DNA of 8,595 nucleotides. Source: Deltaproteobacteria bacterium (GTDB taxonomy: Bacteria; Desulfobacterota_B; Binatia; UBA9968). The position numbers were made by a program, and so were the translations under genes. The stretch lies in contig JAUXIP010000063.1 of NCBI GenBank assembly GCA_030620935.1, positions 1 through 8,595 on the forward strand, read 5' to 3'. Within the stretch, counting starts at the first letter, position 1. Every line of letters starts with the position of its first letter. The notes beneath the pieces are model-generated. The model was not told the DNA's origin. It was given only the letters and a program-made list of their open reading frames with translations, and made no database searches. Positions 1 to 6,496 of the stretch are shown here, piece after piece.

Positions 1-1
1 A

Positions 2-586
2 ATGATCGCAAACGGCGCTGATTACCCCTCGATGACCCATTGGGGCGCCGGGGCGGGAGTCCCGTGGGCCTGTCGTATTGCTCCCCACCGCAAGCTCCAG
101 GCTGGCGATATGATCAACACGGAATTAGAAGCGAAATACGGCGGGTACATCGCCCAGACAGTTCAGGCAGCCTGTCTGGGAAAGATCCCTCCGGAACTGG
201 CCCGTTCCTTTCAAACCAGCGTGCAGATATTCGACGAGCTTGTAAAATTCATGAAGCCTGGAATCACCTTCCGCGAGGTAATCACTTTTTACCAGAAAAT
301 GGTGCGGGAGTCCGGTCACATCCCCAAGGGAATGCTCCTCCATGGCCGGGGGCTGGGAGAGGATAGACCCCAGGTGACCGGCGAAGCCGGCCCGAACTAC
401 ACCGGCGCCCAGTATACGATGCACCTGGATATTCCCTTGGTCGAAGGGAATGTCTGTGTCTTGAAGCCTGGTGCCATGCCTTCGGACGAGCCTGACTCCA
501 TAAGATGCGGAGATATCGTCGTCATCAATCGCGATGGCGCACGGCGGCTAGGAAAACGGAAATTTAGCTTTCCTGAGATCCAGTAA
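2..586 (+). CDS. M24-family (creatinase/aminopeptidase P-like) protein, 5'-truncated by the window
   Basis: This is the C-terminal pita-bread domain of an M24 protein. The reading frame is open to the left edge and family members run to about 350-400 aa, so the ATG at base 2 is probably internal. Visible family landmarks are the E41..KYGGY..Q52 strand (normally the first two Asp ligands), H114 in LHGRGLG (normally GHGIG), VLKPG at 153-157 (normally the Glu of the IEPG motif) and CGDIVVINRDG at 169-179 (normally RIEDTVLVTEDG). Of the five D-D-H-E-E metal ligands only His is clearly kept; the others read E, Q, K and G. That argues against a metallopeptidase and for a metal-free creatinase-type hydrolase or a non-catalytic member. 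It lies 64 bp upstream of an ABC permease on the same strand, so co-transcription is likely. The family call is firm; the substrate is unknown. Confidence 0.85.
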   Translation: MIANGADYPSMTHWGAGAGVPWACRIAPHRKLQAGDMINTELEAKYGGYIAQTVQAACLGKIPPELARSFQTSVQIFDELVKFMKPGITFREVITFYQKMVRESGHIPKGMLLHGRGLGEDRPQVTGEAGPNYTGAQYTMHLDIPLVEGNVCVLKPGAMPSDEPDSIRCGDIVVINRDGARRLGKRKFSFPEIQ

Positions 587-650
587 GACAGTAGAGTTCT
601 AGTCATCCTGGTCTAGGTAAAGCAATATAGGTTTCGACCGAGATAGGACG

Positions 651-2366
651 ATGTTACCAAAACGGTTTGCCAGGTGGCTGAATGCGGATACCCTATTTCT
701 GGTATCCGTCACCGCTTCTGTTGTTTACCTCACTCTTGTTCCGGTTGGGGTGATGATCTTCGGCAGCCTCCAGGACGGACTGCCGGGGAGCTGGAGCCCA
801 GTAACGCTAGAGAACTACACCCGGGCCTACTCTAACCCCAGCCTCTATTCGGCTATCCTCAATTCGTTTATTTATGCTATCAGCTCCGGACTCCTTTCTT
901 TCAGCCTGGGCACTTATCTCGCGTGGCTTACGGAAAGAACCGATCTTCCGTTGAAGGGGCTGGTTTACAGCTCGGTTCTTGGAGCCATGATGATTCCGGG
1001 CGTCTTGTTTACCATCTCCTGGATACTCTTATTGGCCCCCAAAGCCGGGTTGATCAATGTCTGGGCTCGAACGCTTTTCGGCCTGAGCGAGTCGCCTTTC
1101 AATCCCTATGGCATGGGGGGAATGATCTTCGTCTCTGGCATCGACGATTTTTATACCCCCTTTCTCTTTATGGCGGCTGCTTTTCGCTCGATGGATCCCT
1201 CGCTGGAGGAGGCCTCCGTAGTATCGGGGGCTGGGACCTTTGGGACCTTTTTCCGCATAACCTTTAGACTCATGCTGCCCGCCGTCTTCGCGGTCTGCCT
1301 TCTCACTTTCATACGTGGGATTGAGGATTTTGAGGTTCCGGCTCTTCTCGGTATCCCTGCAGGGATCTATGTCTTATCCACGGAAATTTACCTCTCGGTG
1401 CGGCGTCCTCCGACGGATTTCAATTTGGCGGCGGCTATCTCCATGTTTTATCTCTTGGTTGCCATGGGCGGCCTCTATCTTTATTTTAAGAGCACTCGAA
1501 TGTCCGAGAAATTCGCCGTGATCACGGGAAAGGGGTTCCAGCCCAGAAGGATTCGTCTGGGAAGATGGCGCTTCCCGGCCTTGATCAGTGCCATGTCCCT
1601 CATCTCGCTTACCGTCTATCTCCCTCTGGTGATTTTGGCTTGGACGTCGCTTCTTCCATGGTATGCCCCACCTTCGTGGGGATTGATTCGAGTCCTGACG
1701 CTCGACAACTTTCGCTGGCTGGTCAGCGATCCTCTGATTCTGTCGGCCCTTAAAAACAATTTTATCGTAGGGTTCTCGGCCGCTCTAGGTGTCACACTCT
1801 TTGGCTCGGTCATTTCCTGGATCGTGATCCGCACTCGCATTCCGGGACGGCGGATTCTCGATGGTATCGCCTTTTCCGCTACCGCCTATCCGAGCATGGT
1901 TTTAGGATTGGCCCTGATATGGTTTTACCTTACGGTGCCCATTCCGATATACGGAACTCTTTGGATCCTCGTGATCGCCTACATCACCAAACGACTTCCG
2001 ACGGCGACTCGTATCTGCAGTGCCGTTATGACGCAAATTCGTAGCGAACTCGAGGAGGCGTCGCAAATATGCGGGGCGACTTTTCTTAAAACCTTTAGGA
2101 GCGTGATTCTCCCGCTTCTGGTTCCGGGTTTGTTCGTAAGTTTCGTCTCCACGCTGACCATCACCTTTAAGGCCCTTTCCTTGCCCGTCCTGTTAGGCCA
2201 TGCCGGCACAGAGATTATACCCCTGCTGATATTCGATCTGTTCGAGTCCGGGCGGTATTCCGAGGTGGCCGCATTAGGGTGTGCGACGATAGTCATCGTT
2301 ACGACGCTTACTTTGATTTTCCGTGGTATCAGCCAGAGCTTCGGTTTAGGCACATCTTCCGGATAA
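651..2366 (+). CDS. Fused two-module ABC transporter permease (iron(III)/FbpB-type family)
   Basis: This is an inner-membrane permease of the binding-protein-dependent ABC importers. It consists of two homologous halves in one chain, each with about six hydrophobic membrane segments. Each half carries the cytoplasmic EAA loop that docks the ATPase: EEASVVSGAG at 186-195 and EEASQICGAT at 468-477, both followed by the typical hydrophobic stretch ending in LP. A polar linker at about 278-308 separates the halves. The 571-aa length fits the FbpB/SfuB/AfuB-like fused permeases, which are annotated for ferric iron but also include thiamine, phosphonate and other organic-substrate importers. The substrate therefore cannot be assigned. 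The start is supported by an ATAGGA Shine-Dalgarno-like stretch just before the ATG. No ATP-binding or periplasmic-binding gene follows it; the next gene is convergent, so the partners must lie upstream of the window or elsewhere. Confidence 0.9.
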   Translation: MLPKRFARWLNADTLFLVSVTASVVYLTLVPVGVMIFGSLQDGLPGSWSPVTLENYTRAYSNPSLYSAILNSFIYAISSGLLSFSLGTYLAWLTERTDLPLKGLVYSSVLGAMMIPGVLFTISWILLLAPKAGLINVWARTLFGLSESPFNPYGMGGMIFVSGIDDFYTPFLFMAAAFRSMDPSLEEASVVSGAGTFGTFFRITFRLMLPAVFAVCLLTFIRGIEDFEVPALLGIPAGIYVLSTEIYLSVRRPPTDFNLAAAISMFYLLVAMGGLYLYFKSTRMSEKFAVITGKGFQPRRIRLGRWRFPALISAMSLISLTVYLPLVILAWTSLLPWYAPPSWGLIRVLTLDNFRWLVSDPLILSALKNNFIVGFSAALGVTLFGSVISWIVIRTRIPGRRILDGIAFSATAYPSMVLGLALIWFYLTVPIPIYGTLWILVIAYITKRLPTATRICSAVMTQIRSELEEASQICGATFLKTFRSVILPLLVPGLFVSFVSTLTITFKALSLPVLLGHAGTEIIPLLIFDLFESGRYSEVAALGCATIVIVTTLTLIFRGISQSFGLGTSSG

Positions 2367-2441
2367 GCTCCGTTGATGGTTTTACGGTCATGCCCGGAGG
2401 GAATCAGGGGGGAGACAAGGCGAATAAGATGTGAGGAAAAA

Positions 2442-3434
2442 TCAGGGCTGTAGCTCCAGTCCCACGCCCATCCTCACGGCTCGTTGGTAGACATACTCGG
2501 CAATGGCGGCGTCGAGGACGCCAAAGGCAGGATTCAAGCAAACGATGATCTCCTCGGCCGTGGTTCTTCCCGCGGCTCGCCCACTTACGATATCGCCCAG
2601 CTCGGTGGAAAAATCCTCAGTAGTCAGATCACCTTTTTCCAGCAACTCGACCAACGACTGATACGGCGGCACATGCGTCAGCACGCCGTCCCGGTAGGTT
2701 GTCACGATCTTGCCCCGGCGCAAAGTATCTTGGTCTAGCTCTTCAGGGGTGTTGGTGATTACGGTGCAGCCGGGGGCAACCCATTCACCCTTCAGCACAG
2801 GCTCCGCAGCCTTGGTCGCGGTCACCAGGATCTCTGCGTCTCGTACGGTCTCTTCAGCGGTCTTTGCCTCTTCGAGCTGAACCGTCTTTCCGAGGCGCGC
2901 GCCCAGATACCGTACAACTTCTTTTTGGTGCGCCCTGTTCGGGCTCCACACTCGGAGATGATGAATCGGCCGAACGGCACAAACCGCTTCGGCCGCCCAG
3001 CGCGCCAACCGACCGGATCCGATTAGTCCCATGGTCGTGGCATCGTCAAGCGCCAGATAATTTGCCAGAACTCCGTCTGGGGCGGTGCTTCTGACCGCAT
3101 GAACAAGGTGGTCCGAGATCAGCGCCTTGAGCACCATCGTCTCCCAATCGAAGAGCAGCAGCATCACTCCCCCGGCCTTGCGGCGAACCGACCCGCCGAT
3201 GCGGATACCGTAACCCATTCCTTCTACGGCACCGGTAATAATGCGTAGGTCACGCTCCCAGGGGCGTCCCTGCCCGGTGCTCTCCTCCGGGAGCGGTGGG
3301 TGGACTAAGCGCACGCGCGGCATAACGACTGTTTGTCCCTGGCCGACCCGGCGAAAGACCGCTTCGATCGCCGGGACGACTTCGGTCATCCGGATGTCGA
3401 GCCGCTCCGTGTCGGCCAGCGACAGGTAACGCAT
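2442..3434 (-). CDS. Ornithine cyclodeaminase / mu-crystallin family protein
   Basis: This is a predicted cytosolic NAD(P)-dependent protein of the OCD/mu-crystallin superfamily, whose members include ornithine cyclodeaminase, alanine dehydrogenase (archaeal type), ketimine reductase and opine-type enzymes. The 330-aa length is normal for the family. Visible features are the Rossmann nucleotide loop GLIGSGRLA at 136-144 (GxGxxA), the substrate-side Arg in HAVRSTAPDG (R115, normally RTAA) and ELD at 232-234, where D234 matches the catalytic Asp of bacterial OCD. Oddities are that the usual active-site Lys before the NAD domain appears to be Arg (GIRIGG, about R78), and that the segment before ELD is a few residues shorter than usual. 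True ornithine deamination is therefore uncertain. The ATG is the first possible start after an in-frame stop, and no clear Shine-Dalgarno precedes it. It lies 53 bp downstream of the bicupin on the same strand and is probably translated from the same mRNA. Confidence 0.85.
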   Translation of the reverse strand: MRYLSLADTERLDIRMTEVVPAIEAVFRRVGQGQTVVMPRVRLVHPPLPEESTGQGRPWERDLRIITGAVEGMGYGIRIGGSVRRKAGGVMLLLFDWETMVLKALISDHLVHAVRSTAPDGVLANYLALDDATTMGLIGSGRLARWAAEAVCAVRPIHHLRVWSPNRAHQKEVVRYLGARLGKTVQLEEAKTAEETVRDAEILVTATKAAEPVLKGEWVAPGCTVITNTPEELDQDTLRRGKIVTTYRDGVLTHVPPYQSLVELLEKGDLTTEDFSTELGDIVSGRAAGRTTAEEIIVCLNPAFGVLDAAIAEYVYQRAVRMGVGLELQP

Positions 3435-3487
3435 ATCGATGGATTTTTGAGCTTAAGGAATGGGTGAAGCCGGGCAAGACTGGAGCA

Positions 3488-4603
3488 TCATCTCTTGCCT
3501 TTGACTCGTTTTACAGGCTTCATGCGCGCAGCCGGTTTTTTTAACGGTTCCATTCTCAGCTTCACTCCCTTGGCAGCCAGTTCCTTGACATACATCTCCC
3601 GGATTTCAGGATTCTCGTCTTCGTACTCGATCTGTTCGGCGCCTGCATCTTCATTATTGCCGCCGCGCATGCCTATTCGGAGGGTATGCTCTGGACTCCC
3701 TCCGCGCCTGAGCGCCAGGTCGCGCGCGGGTTCCGGTCCGGTATTGAAATGTTGATGGTACCACCACTCCGGCGGAGCGAACATACTGCCCGGCCGCCAG
3801 TCCACGCGAACGCGCTCCTTGCCCTCTTGCCAGAGCAGGGAATAGCCTTCCCCAGCGAGGATAATCACATGGGCGCCTGGTCCATGACGATGCCCTTTCT
3901 TGTAGGTCCCAACTTCGAATTCCGAGACATGGCAGGCCATCGTATTGTCGGCCATCGATATGTGGAAGCTCTTTGCCCCGGAGCCGCGCCTGAGCCATTC
4001 GACAAGAGCAAACGTGCTCACGTCTGGGACAAAATTAGTCCGCCAAACACGCCCTCCGAGATGTTTACCCGGGTCCGAAAAGAAATTGGGCCGTCCCTGA
4101 AAGCGATCATCGAAGACTACCGGGTTATCAAAAACAAATTGCTCGTTGTGAAAGAGACTAAGAACCAGAGGAGCATTGGAAACCATCAAGAAGCGTAGCG
4201 GTTTGGAAGCGTCGAGATTGTAATGGCTGTAGGTGGTGTTCAGCGGCGGCGAGAATAGGCTATTCGTGCCCCATGCAACGGACACCTCGGGGAAACCAGG
4301 AGAACTCACTGTCGTTCTTCCTCGGCCGTTGATCCCGTAGATCAGGGCTTCGAAGAGATGTTTGACCGGCTTGGTTTCGCGGCCGGGGGGAATCTCAAGG
4401 ATTGCCGCTGTGGTAATATGCGGGTCCGCCAAATTCACGAACGCGCCGCGGCACCCGAGGCGGTCCCATTCGCCGAGTTTCACATCCTTCAAGTTTTCCA
4501 CGTGAAAGATCTTGTAGATCGGAATACCCTCTTTCTCCTGCCACAGATCGTAGAAGGCTTTCGGTCGAACGAATTTTTCGGGTGCGGGATCGGGCTTTGC
4601 CAT
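3488..4603 (-). CDS. Bicupin protein (gentisate dioxygenase-like fold; 'ethanolamine ammonia-lyase-activating'-type family)
   Basis: This is a two-cupin protein of 371 aa. The N-terminal cupin spans about 60-130 and has a degraded metal motif: PPG at 72-74, then KHLFEALIYG with only H82 and E85, and H127 in the second strand. The C-terminal cupin spans about 222-290 and keeps a likely metal site: H238 and H240 in KKGHRHGPGAH, with the usual Glu replaced by Ala or His (H245), then PGSMFAPPEWWYHQH giving H283/H285. The pattern resembles a family often named ethanolamine ammonia-lyase-activating protein in databases, but no ethanolamine gene is near, so that label should not be taken as function. 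The C-terminus (353-371) is a Lys/Arg-rich tail. The start is well supported: GGAGG lies 10 nt upstream of the ATG. It is the first gene of a probable operon with the OCD homologue. Confidence 0.8.
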   Translation of the reverse strand: MAKPDPAPEKFVRPKAFYDLWQEKEGIPIYKIFHVENLKDVKLGEWDRLGCRGAFVNLADPHITTAAILEIPPGRETKPVKHLFEALIYGINGRGRTTVSSPGFPEVSVAWGTNSLFSPPLNTTYSHYNLDASKPLRFLMVSNAPLVLSLFHNEQFVFDNPVVFDDRFQGRPNFFSDPGKHLGGRVWRTNFVPDVSTFALVEWLRRGSGAKSFHISMADNTMACHVSEFEVGTYKKGHRHGPGAHVIILAGEGYSLLWQEGKERVRVDWRPGSMFAPPEWWYHQHFNTGPEPARDLALRRGGSPEHTLRIGMRGGNNEDAGAEQIEYEDENPEIREMYVKELAAKGVKLRMEPLKKPAARMKPVKRVKGKR

Positions 4604-4613
4604 GATTCCTGAA

Positions 4614-4618
4614 CCTCC
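4614..4618 (-). promoter_or_regulatory. Strong Shine-Dalgarno for the bicupin gene
   Basis: On the minus strand GGAGG stands 10 nt before the ATG at 4603. It is one of the clearest ribosome binding sites in the window and fixes the bicupin start. Confidence 0.7.
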
Positions 4619-4624
4619 GTGATA

Positions 4625-4681
4625 ATGTTAGCGATTCAACGGTCTGGGTCAAAGACTAACAATCGGTCTCTAGGGTGTCAA
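4625..4681 (-). promoter_or_regulatory. Candidate sigma70-type promoters of the bicupin-OCD operon
   Basis: Two partly overlapping candidates read toward the bicupin. The distal one has a perfect -35 TTGACA (4681-4676), a 17-nt spacer and a poor -10 TAGTCT (4658-4653). The proximal one has TTGACC (4652-4647), a 16-nt spacer and TAACAT (4630-4625), but would leave a leader of only about 15 nt. CGGTCT occurs twice on the plus strand at 4640-4645 and 4664-4669, a possible but unproven operator half-site. Consensus match by eye only. Confidence 0.35.
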
Positions 4682-4750
4682 CGCTTTTGGTCTTTTACCA
4701 TAGTACATCAGATATTCAGGGGACCTCCCATCCCATCGCTTCTGTGTTTC

Positions 4751-4796
4751 GGCTCCGCCGGAGGCGGGTCAGCCTTAGGCTGAGGCGGGAAGCTTC
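4751..4796. repeat. Cluster of short GC-rich palindromes (REP/MITE-like candidate)
   Basis: Three perfect palindromes lie within about 45 bp of non-coding DNA: CTCCG-C-CGGAG (4753-4763), TCAGCC-TTA-GGCTGA (4769-4783) and GAAGCTTC (4789-4796). The middle one is flanked on both sides by the direct repeat GGCGGG. Such nested palindromes between divergent genes are typical of dispersed palindromic elements. Only one copy is in this window, so dispersion is unproven. Confidence 0.5.
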
Positions 4797-4801
4797 GTTC
4801 A

Positions 4802-4889
4802 GGGGCCTGCCTCTCGCGCCAAAAGCAATAGACCTGTGATTTTGTCGAACCGTCTAGCCCCGATGCTTTCGGCTCGTTCGGCAGGCCCC
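4802..4889. repeat. 26-nt imperfect inverted repeat around a 36-nt loop
   Basis: The left arm 4802-4827 pairs with the right arm 4864-4889. The outer ten bases match perfectly (GGGGCCTGCC with GGCAGGCCCC), then 11 of the next 16 also match, giving about 21 of 26. The loop is 4828-4863. No T-run follows on the plus strand, so it is not a standard intrinsic terminator. It may be a structured leader upstream of hemW, a fold-back element or a remnant of a small mobile element. Confidence 0.5.
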
Positions 4890-5027
4890 CTTACTCCAAT
4901 CATGATTGTGAGAATCCAGCGTCGCTGGGGGAGGCCGAAGCGCGAGGGGAGCCCCGAAGACCCGCGTGGAAAGCTCATGGTGGCTATGGTTGCGGCCGGT
5001 CCGGCACGGGAATAAGATGAGCCACGT

Positions 5028-6197
5028 ATGCTTGCCGTAAATGAGCCCTTTTCGCTCTACATCCATATCCCTTACTGCATCAGCAAGTGTCCTTACTGCG
5101 ATTTTAACTCGCATGTGGTCCCAAAAATTCCGGAGAAAGAATATACGGAGGCTCTGCTCAAAGAGCTGGATTTCTATGCCCCATCAGTAAATTGGCAGGG
5201 GAGGGAGCTTCAGAGCATCTTCTTCGGTGGCGGCACTCCTTCGACCTTCACGCCGACGAGTATTGGAAATATCTTAGAAAAAACCGAGTCCCTCTTTCCC
5301 TTTGAGAAGGACATCGAGATTACCCTCGAGGCTACTCCGGGGACAGCCGACAGTGGAAACTTCTCCGGCTACCGCTCCTCAGGGGTCAACCGGATCAGCG
5401 TCGGTGCCCAATCCTTCCAACCCCACCTGCTCAAGTTCCTCGGCCGTGTCCACTCCGCCGAGGAGACCCGCAGAGCTCTAAAAATCGTTCGTGAGGCGGG
5501 CTTTGAGAATTTCAATCTGGACCTGATCTATGCGAGCCCAGGGCAATCTCTGGAGGATTTAAAGGCAGACTTGGACGAGGCTTTGAGCTTTCAACCTCCT
5601 CATCTCTCCGTCTATAACCTGACGATAGAGGAGGGCACCCCCTTCCACCGGGAATACCGAGCGGGAAGAATTCAAAATCTGCCCGAGGAGGAAGAAATCT
5701 CGATGGCGGAGATGGTTGAAAAGACTCTTTCGAGGGAAGGGCTGGAGCGCTACGAGATCTCTAACTATGCCAGAGTCGGTTTCCATTCACGTCACAACGT
5801 CAATTACTGGCAGGGAGGGGATTACCTGGGAATCGGGGCAGGGGCGCACTCATATAAGCGAGGTCAGAATAACGGTTCCTGGGGATACCGATGGCACAAC
5901 GAGAGAGATCCAGGCCGCTACATGAAAAGGGTCCAGCACGATGGTAAAGCTGTAGTTGGAGAGGAGAAAACTGATCTTCAGAAGGCTGCAGGCGAATTCA
6001 TGTTTTTAGGACTAAGGATGACACAGGGAATCTCAGTCAATGAATTTTCCCGCCGTTTTGAAAAGAACCCTCTTGAGTTCTATCCCCAGGTCAGCGACTG
6101 GATTGAGGAAAGGCTGATGGAAGAAAAAGAGCAGCAGCTCCGGCTCACCCCACGCGGTCTCCTGGTCGCCAACTCGATTTTCGTCAATTTTGTTTAA
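5028..6197 (+). CDS. hemW: Radical SAM family heme chaperone HemW
   Basis: HemW is a cytosolic radical SAM protein related to oxygen-independent coproporphyrinogen III oxidase HemN; it binds heme and is thought to insert it into respiratory proteins. The 389-aa length is usual. The [4Fe-4S]/SAM motif is C17-x3-C21-x2-C24 in the context YIHIPYC, and it is followed by D25-F26. Phe at the place of HemN's fourth Cys is the hallmark separating HemW from true HemN. Other family landmarks are the SAM-binding FFGGGTPS (65-72), RISVGAQSF (122-130), LDLIYASPGQ (164-173), RYEISNYA (241-248), SRHNVNYW (254-261), GIGAGAHSY (268-276) and the C-terminal winged-helix-like segment ending LTPRGLLVANSIFVNFV. 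The ATG is the first start after an in-frame TAA at 5013-5015; its Shine-Dalgarno is weak. It is a single gene, divergent from the bicupin and convergent with the nitrile-hydratase-like operon. Confidence 0.95.
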   Translation: MLAVNEPFSLYIHIPYCISKCPYCDFNSHVVPKIPEKEYTEALLKELDFYAPSVNWQGRELQSIFFGGGTPSTFTPTSIGNILEKTESLFPFEKDIEITLEATPGTADSGNFSGYRSSGVNRISVGAQSFQPHLLKFLGRVHSAEETRRALKIVREAGFENFNLDLIYASPGQSLEDLKADLDEALSFQPPHLSVYNLTIEEGTPFHREYRAGRIQNLPEEEEISMAEMVEKTLSREGLERYEISNYARVGFHSRHNVNYWQGGDYLGIGAGAHSYKRGQNNGSWGYRWHNERDPGRYMKRVQHDGKAVVGEEKTDLQKAAGEFMFLGLRMTQGISVNEFSRRFEKNPLEFYPQVSDWIEERLMEEKEQQLRLTPRGLLVANSIFVNFV

Positions 6198-6228
6198 AAA
6201 CTGAATGAGGAGCCATCGAACCACGAGA

Positions 6229-6489
6229 CTACGCGGGTTGCAGCCATTCCTCATGAATATCGACCCAGACGGAGTCGCCGTCCGCTTGTGGGGAGAGTTC
6301 CCCTAGATCGAACTGGACCGTATACAGCGGAGGATATAGGCCTCGATGATCGCGAGGATTGTCGATGACGCCGTGAACTGCTGCGATCATACCGCGTTTC
6401 CCTCTGACATATTTCGGCGTGCGAGGATTGCCTGTCGGCTCATCCTGCTTGACCAGGATGCGGTCGCCAACCTTGAATCTAGACATCAT
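6229..6489 (-). CDS. Nitrile hydratase beta subunit C-terminal-domain protein (stand-alone, SH3-like)
   Basis: This 86-aa protein matches only the C-terminal SH3-like domain of nitrile hydratase beta (alpha subunit of thiocyanate hydrolase). Visible landmarks are FKVGDRILVK at 5-14, the signature RTPKYVRGKRGMI at 23-35, PLYTVQFDLGEL at 54-65 and DSVWVDIHEEWLQP at 72-85. A full nitrile hydratase beta is about 200-230 aa, so the N-terminal helical domain is missing, and no separate gene for it exists in the window. In known enzymes the C-terminal domain supplies one conserved Arg that contacts the oxidised Cys ligands; R23 or R29 are candidates here. Two adjacent ATGs start the frame (6489 and 6486). 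The upstream gene stops 7 nt before, with only a weak AGAG-type Shine-Dalgarno overlapping that stop, which points to translational coupling with the alpha-like gene. Confidence 0.88.
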   Translation of the reverse strand: MMSRFKVGDRILVKQDEPTGNPRTPKYVRGKRGMIAAVHGVIDNPRDHRGLYPPLYTVQFDLGELSPQADGDSVWVDIHEEWLQPA

Positions 6490-6496
6490 ACGATCT

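Larger units (their letters stand above)
4604..5027. other. 424-bp divergent intergenic region between the bicupin gene and hemW
   Basis: The region holds the bicupin ribosome binding site and promoter candidates on its left, the palindrome cluster and the long inverted repeat in the middle, and about 135 bp of GC-rich DNA before hemW. I find no convincing gene in it. A plus-strand 50-codon frame at 4863-5015 has no ribosome binding site and no recognisable product. No good sigma70 promoter for hemW could be picked by eye. Confidence 0.6.

Noticed and set aside
1979..2353. 124-codon minus-strand frame inside the permease gene.
   Set aside because: It is antisense to the second permease module and has no family signature or ribosome binding site; it is a shadow of the real gene.
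2366..2398. CTCCG ... CGGAG possible terminator between the permease and the OCD gene.
   Set aside because: Only five pairs with a loop of about 22 nt and no T-run. No intrinsic terminator can be supported in this convergent gap.
3686..4198. 170-codon plus-strand open frame opposite the bicupin gene.
   Set aside because: It lies wholly inside the bicupin gene, whose motifs and ribosome binding site are clear, and it has no family signature.
3488..4603. Role as ethanolamine ammonia-lyase activator.
   Set aside because: The database-style name fits the sequence pattern, but no ethanolamine utilisation gene is near and nothing in the sequence shows that function.
4863..5015. 50-codon plus-strand frame directly upstream of hemW.
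   Set aside because: No Shine-Dalgarno, no recognisable family, Arg/Gly/Pro-rich composition as expected from GC-rich non-coding DNA, and it overlaps the arm of the inverted repeat.
5028..6197. Annotation as hemN, oxygen-independent coproporphyrinogen III oxidase.
   Set aside because: The fourth Cys of the HemN CxxxCxxCxC motif is Phe here, the HemW hallmark.
6198..6228. Terminator between hemW and the beta C-domain gene.
   Set aside because: The 31-bp convergent gap has a short A-run after the hemW stop but no stem, so nothing can be called.
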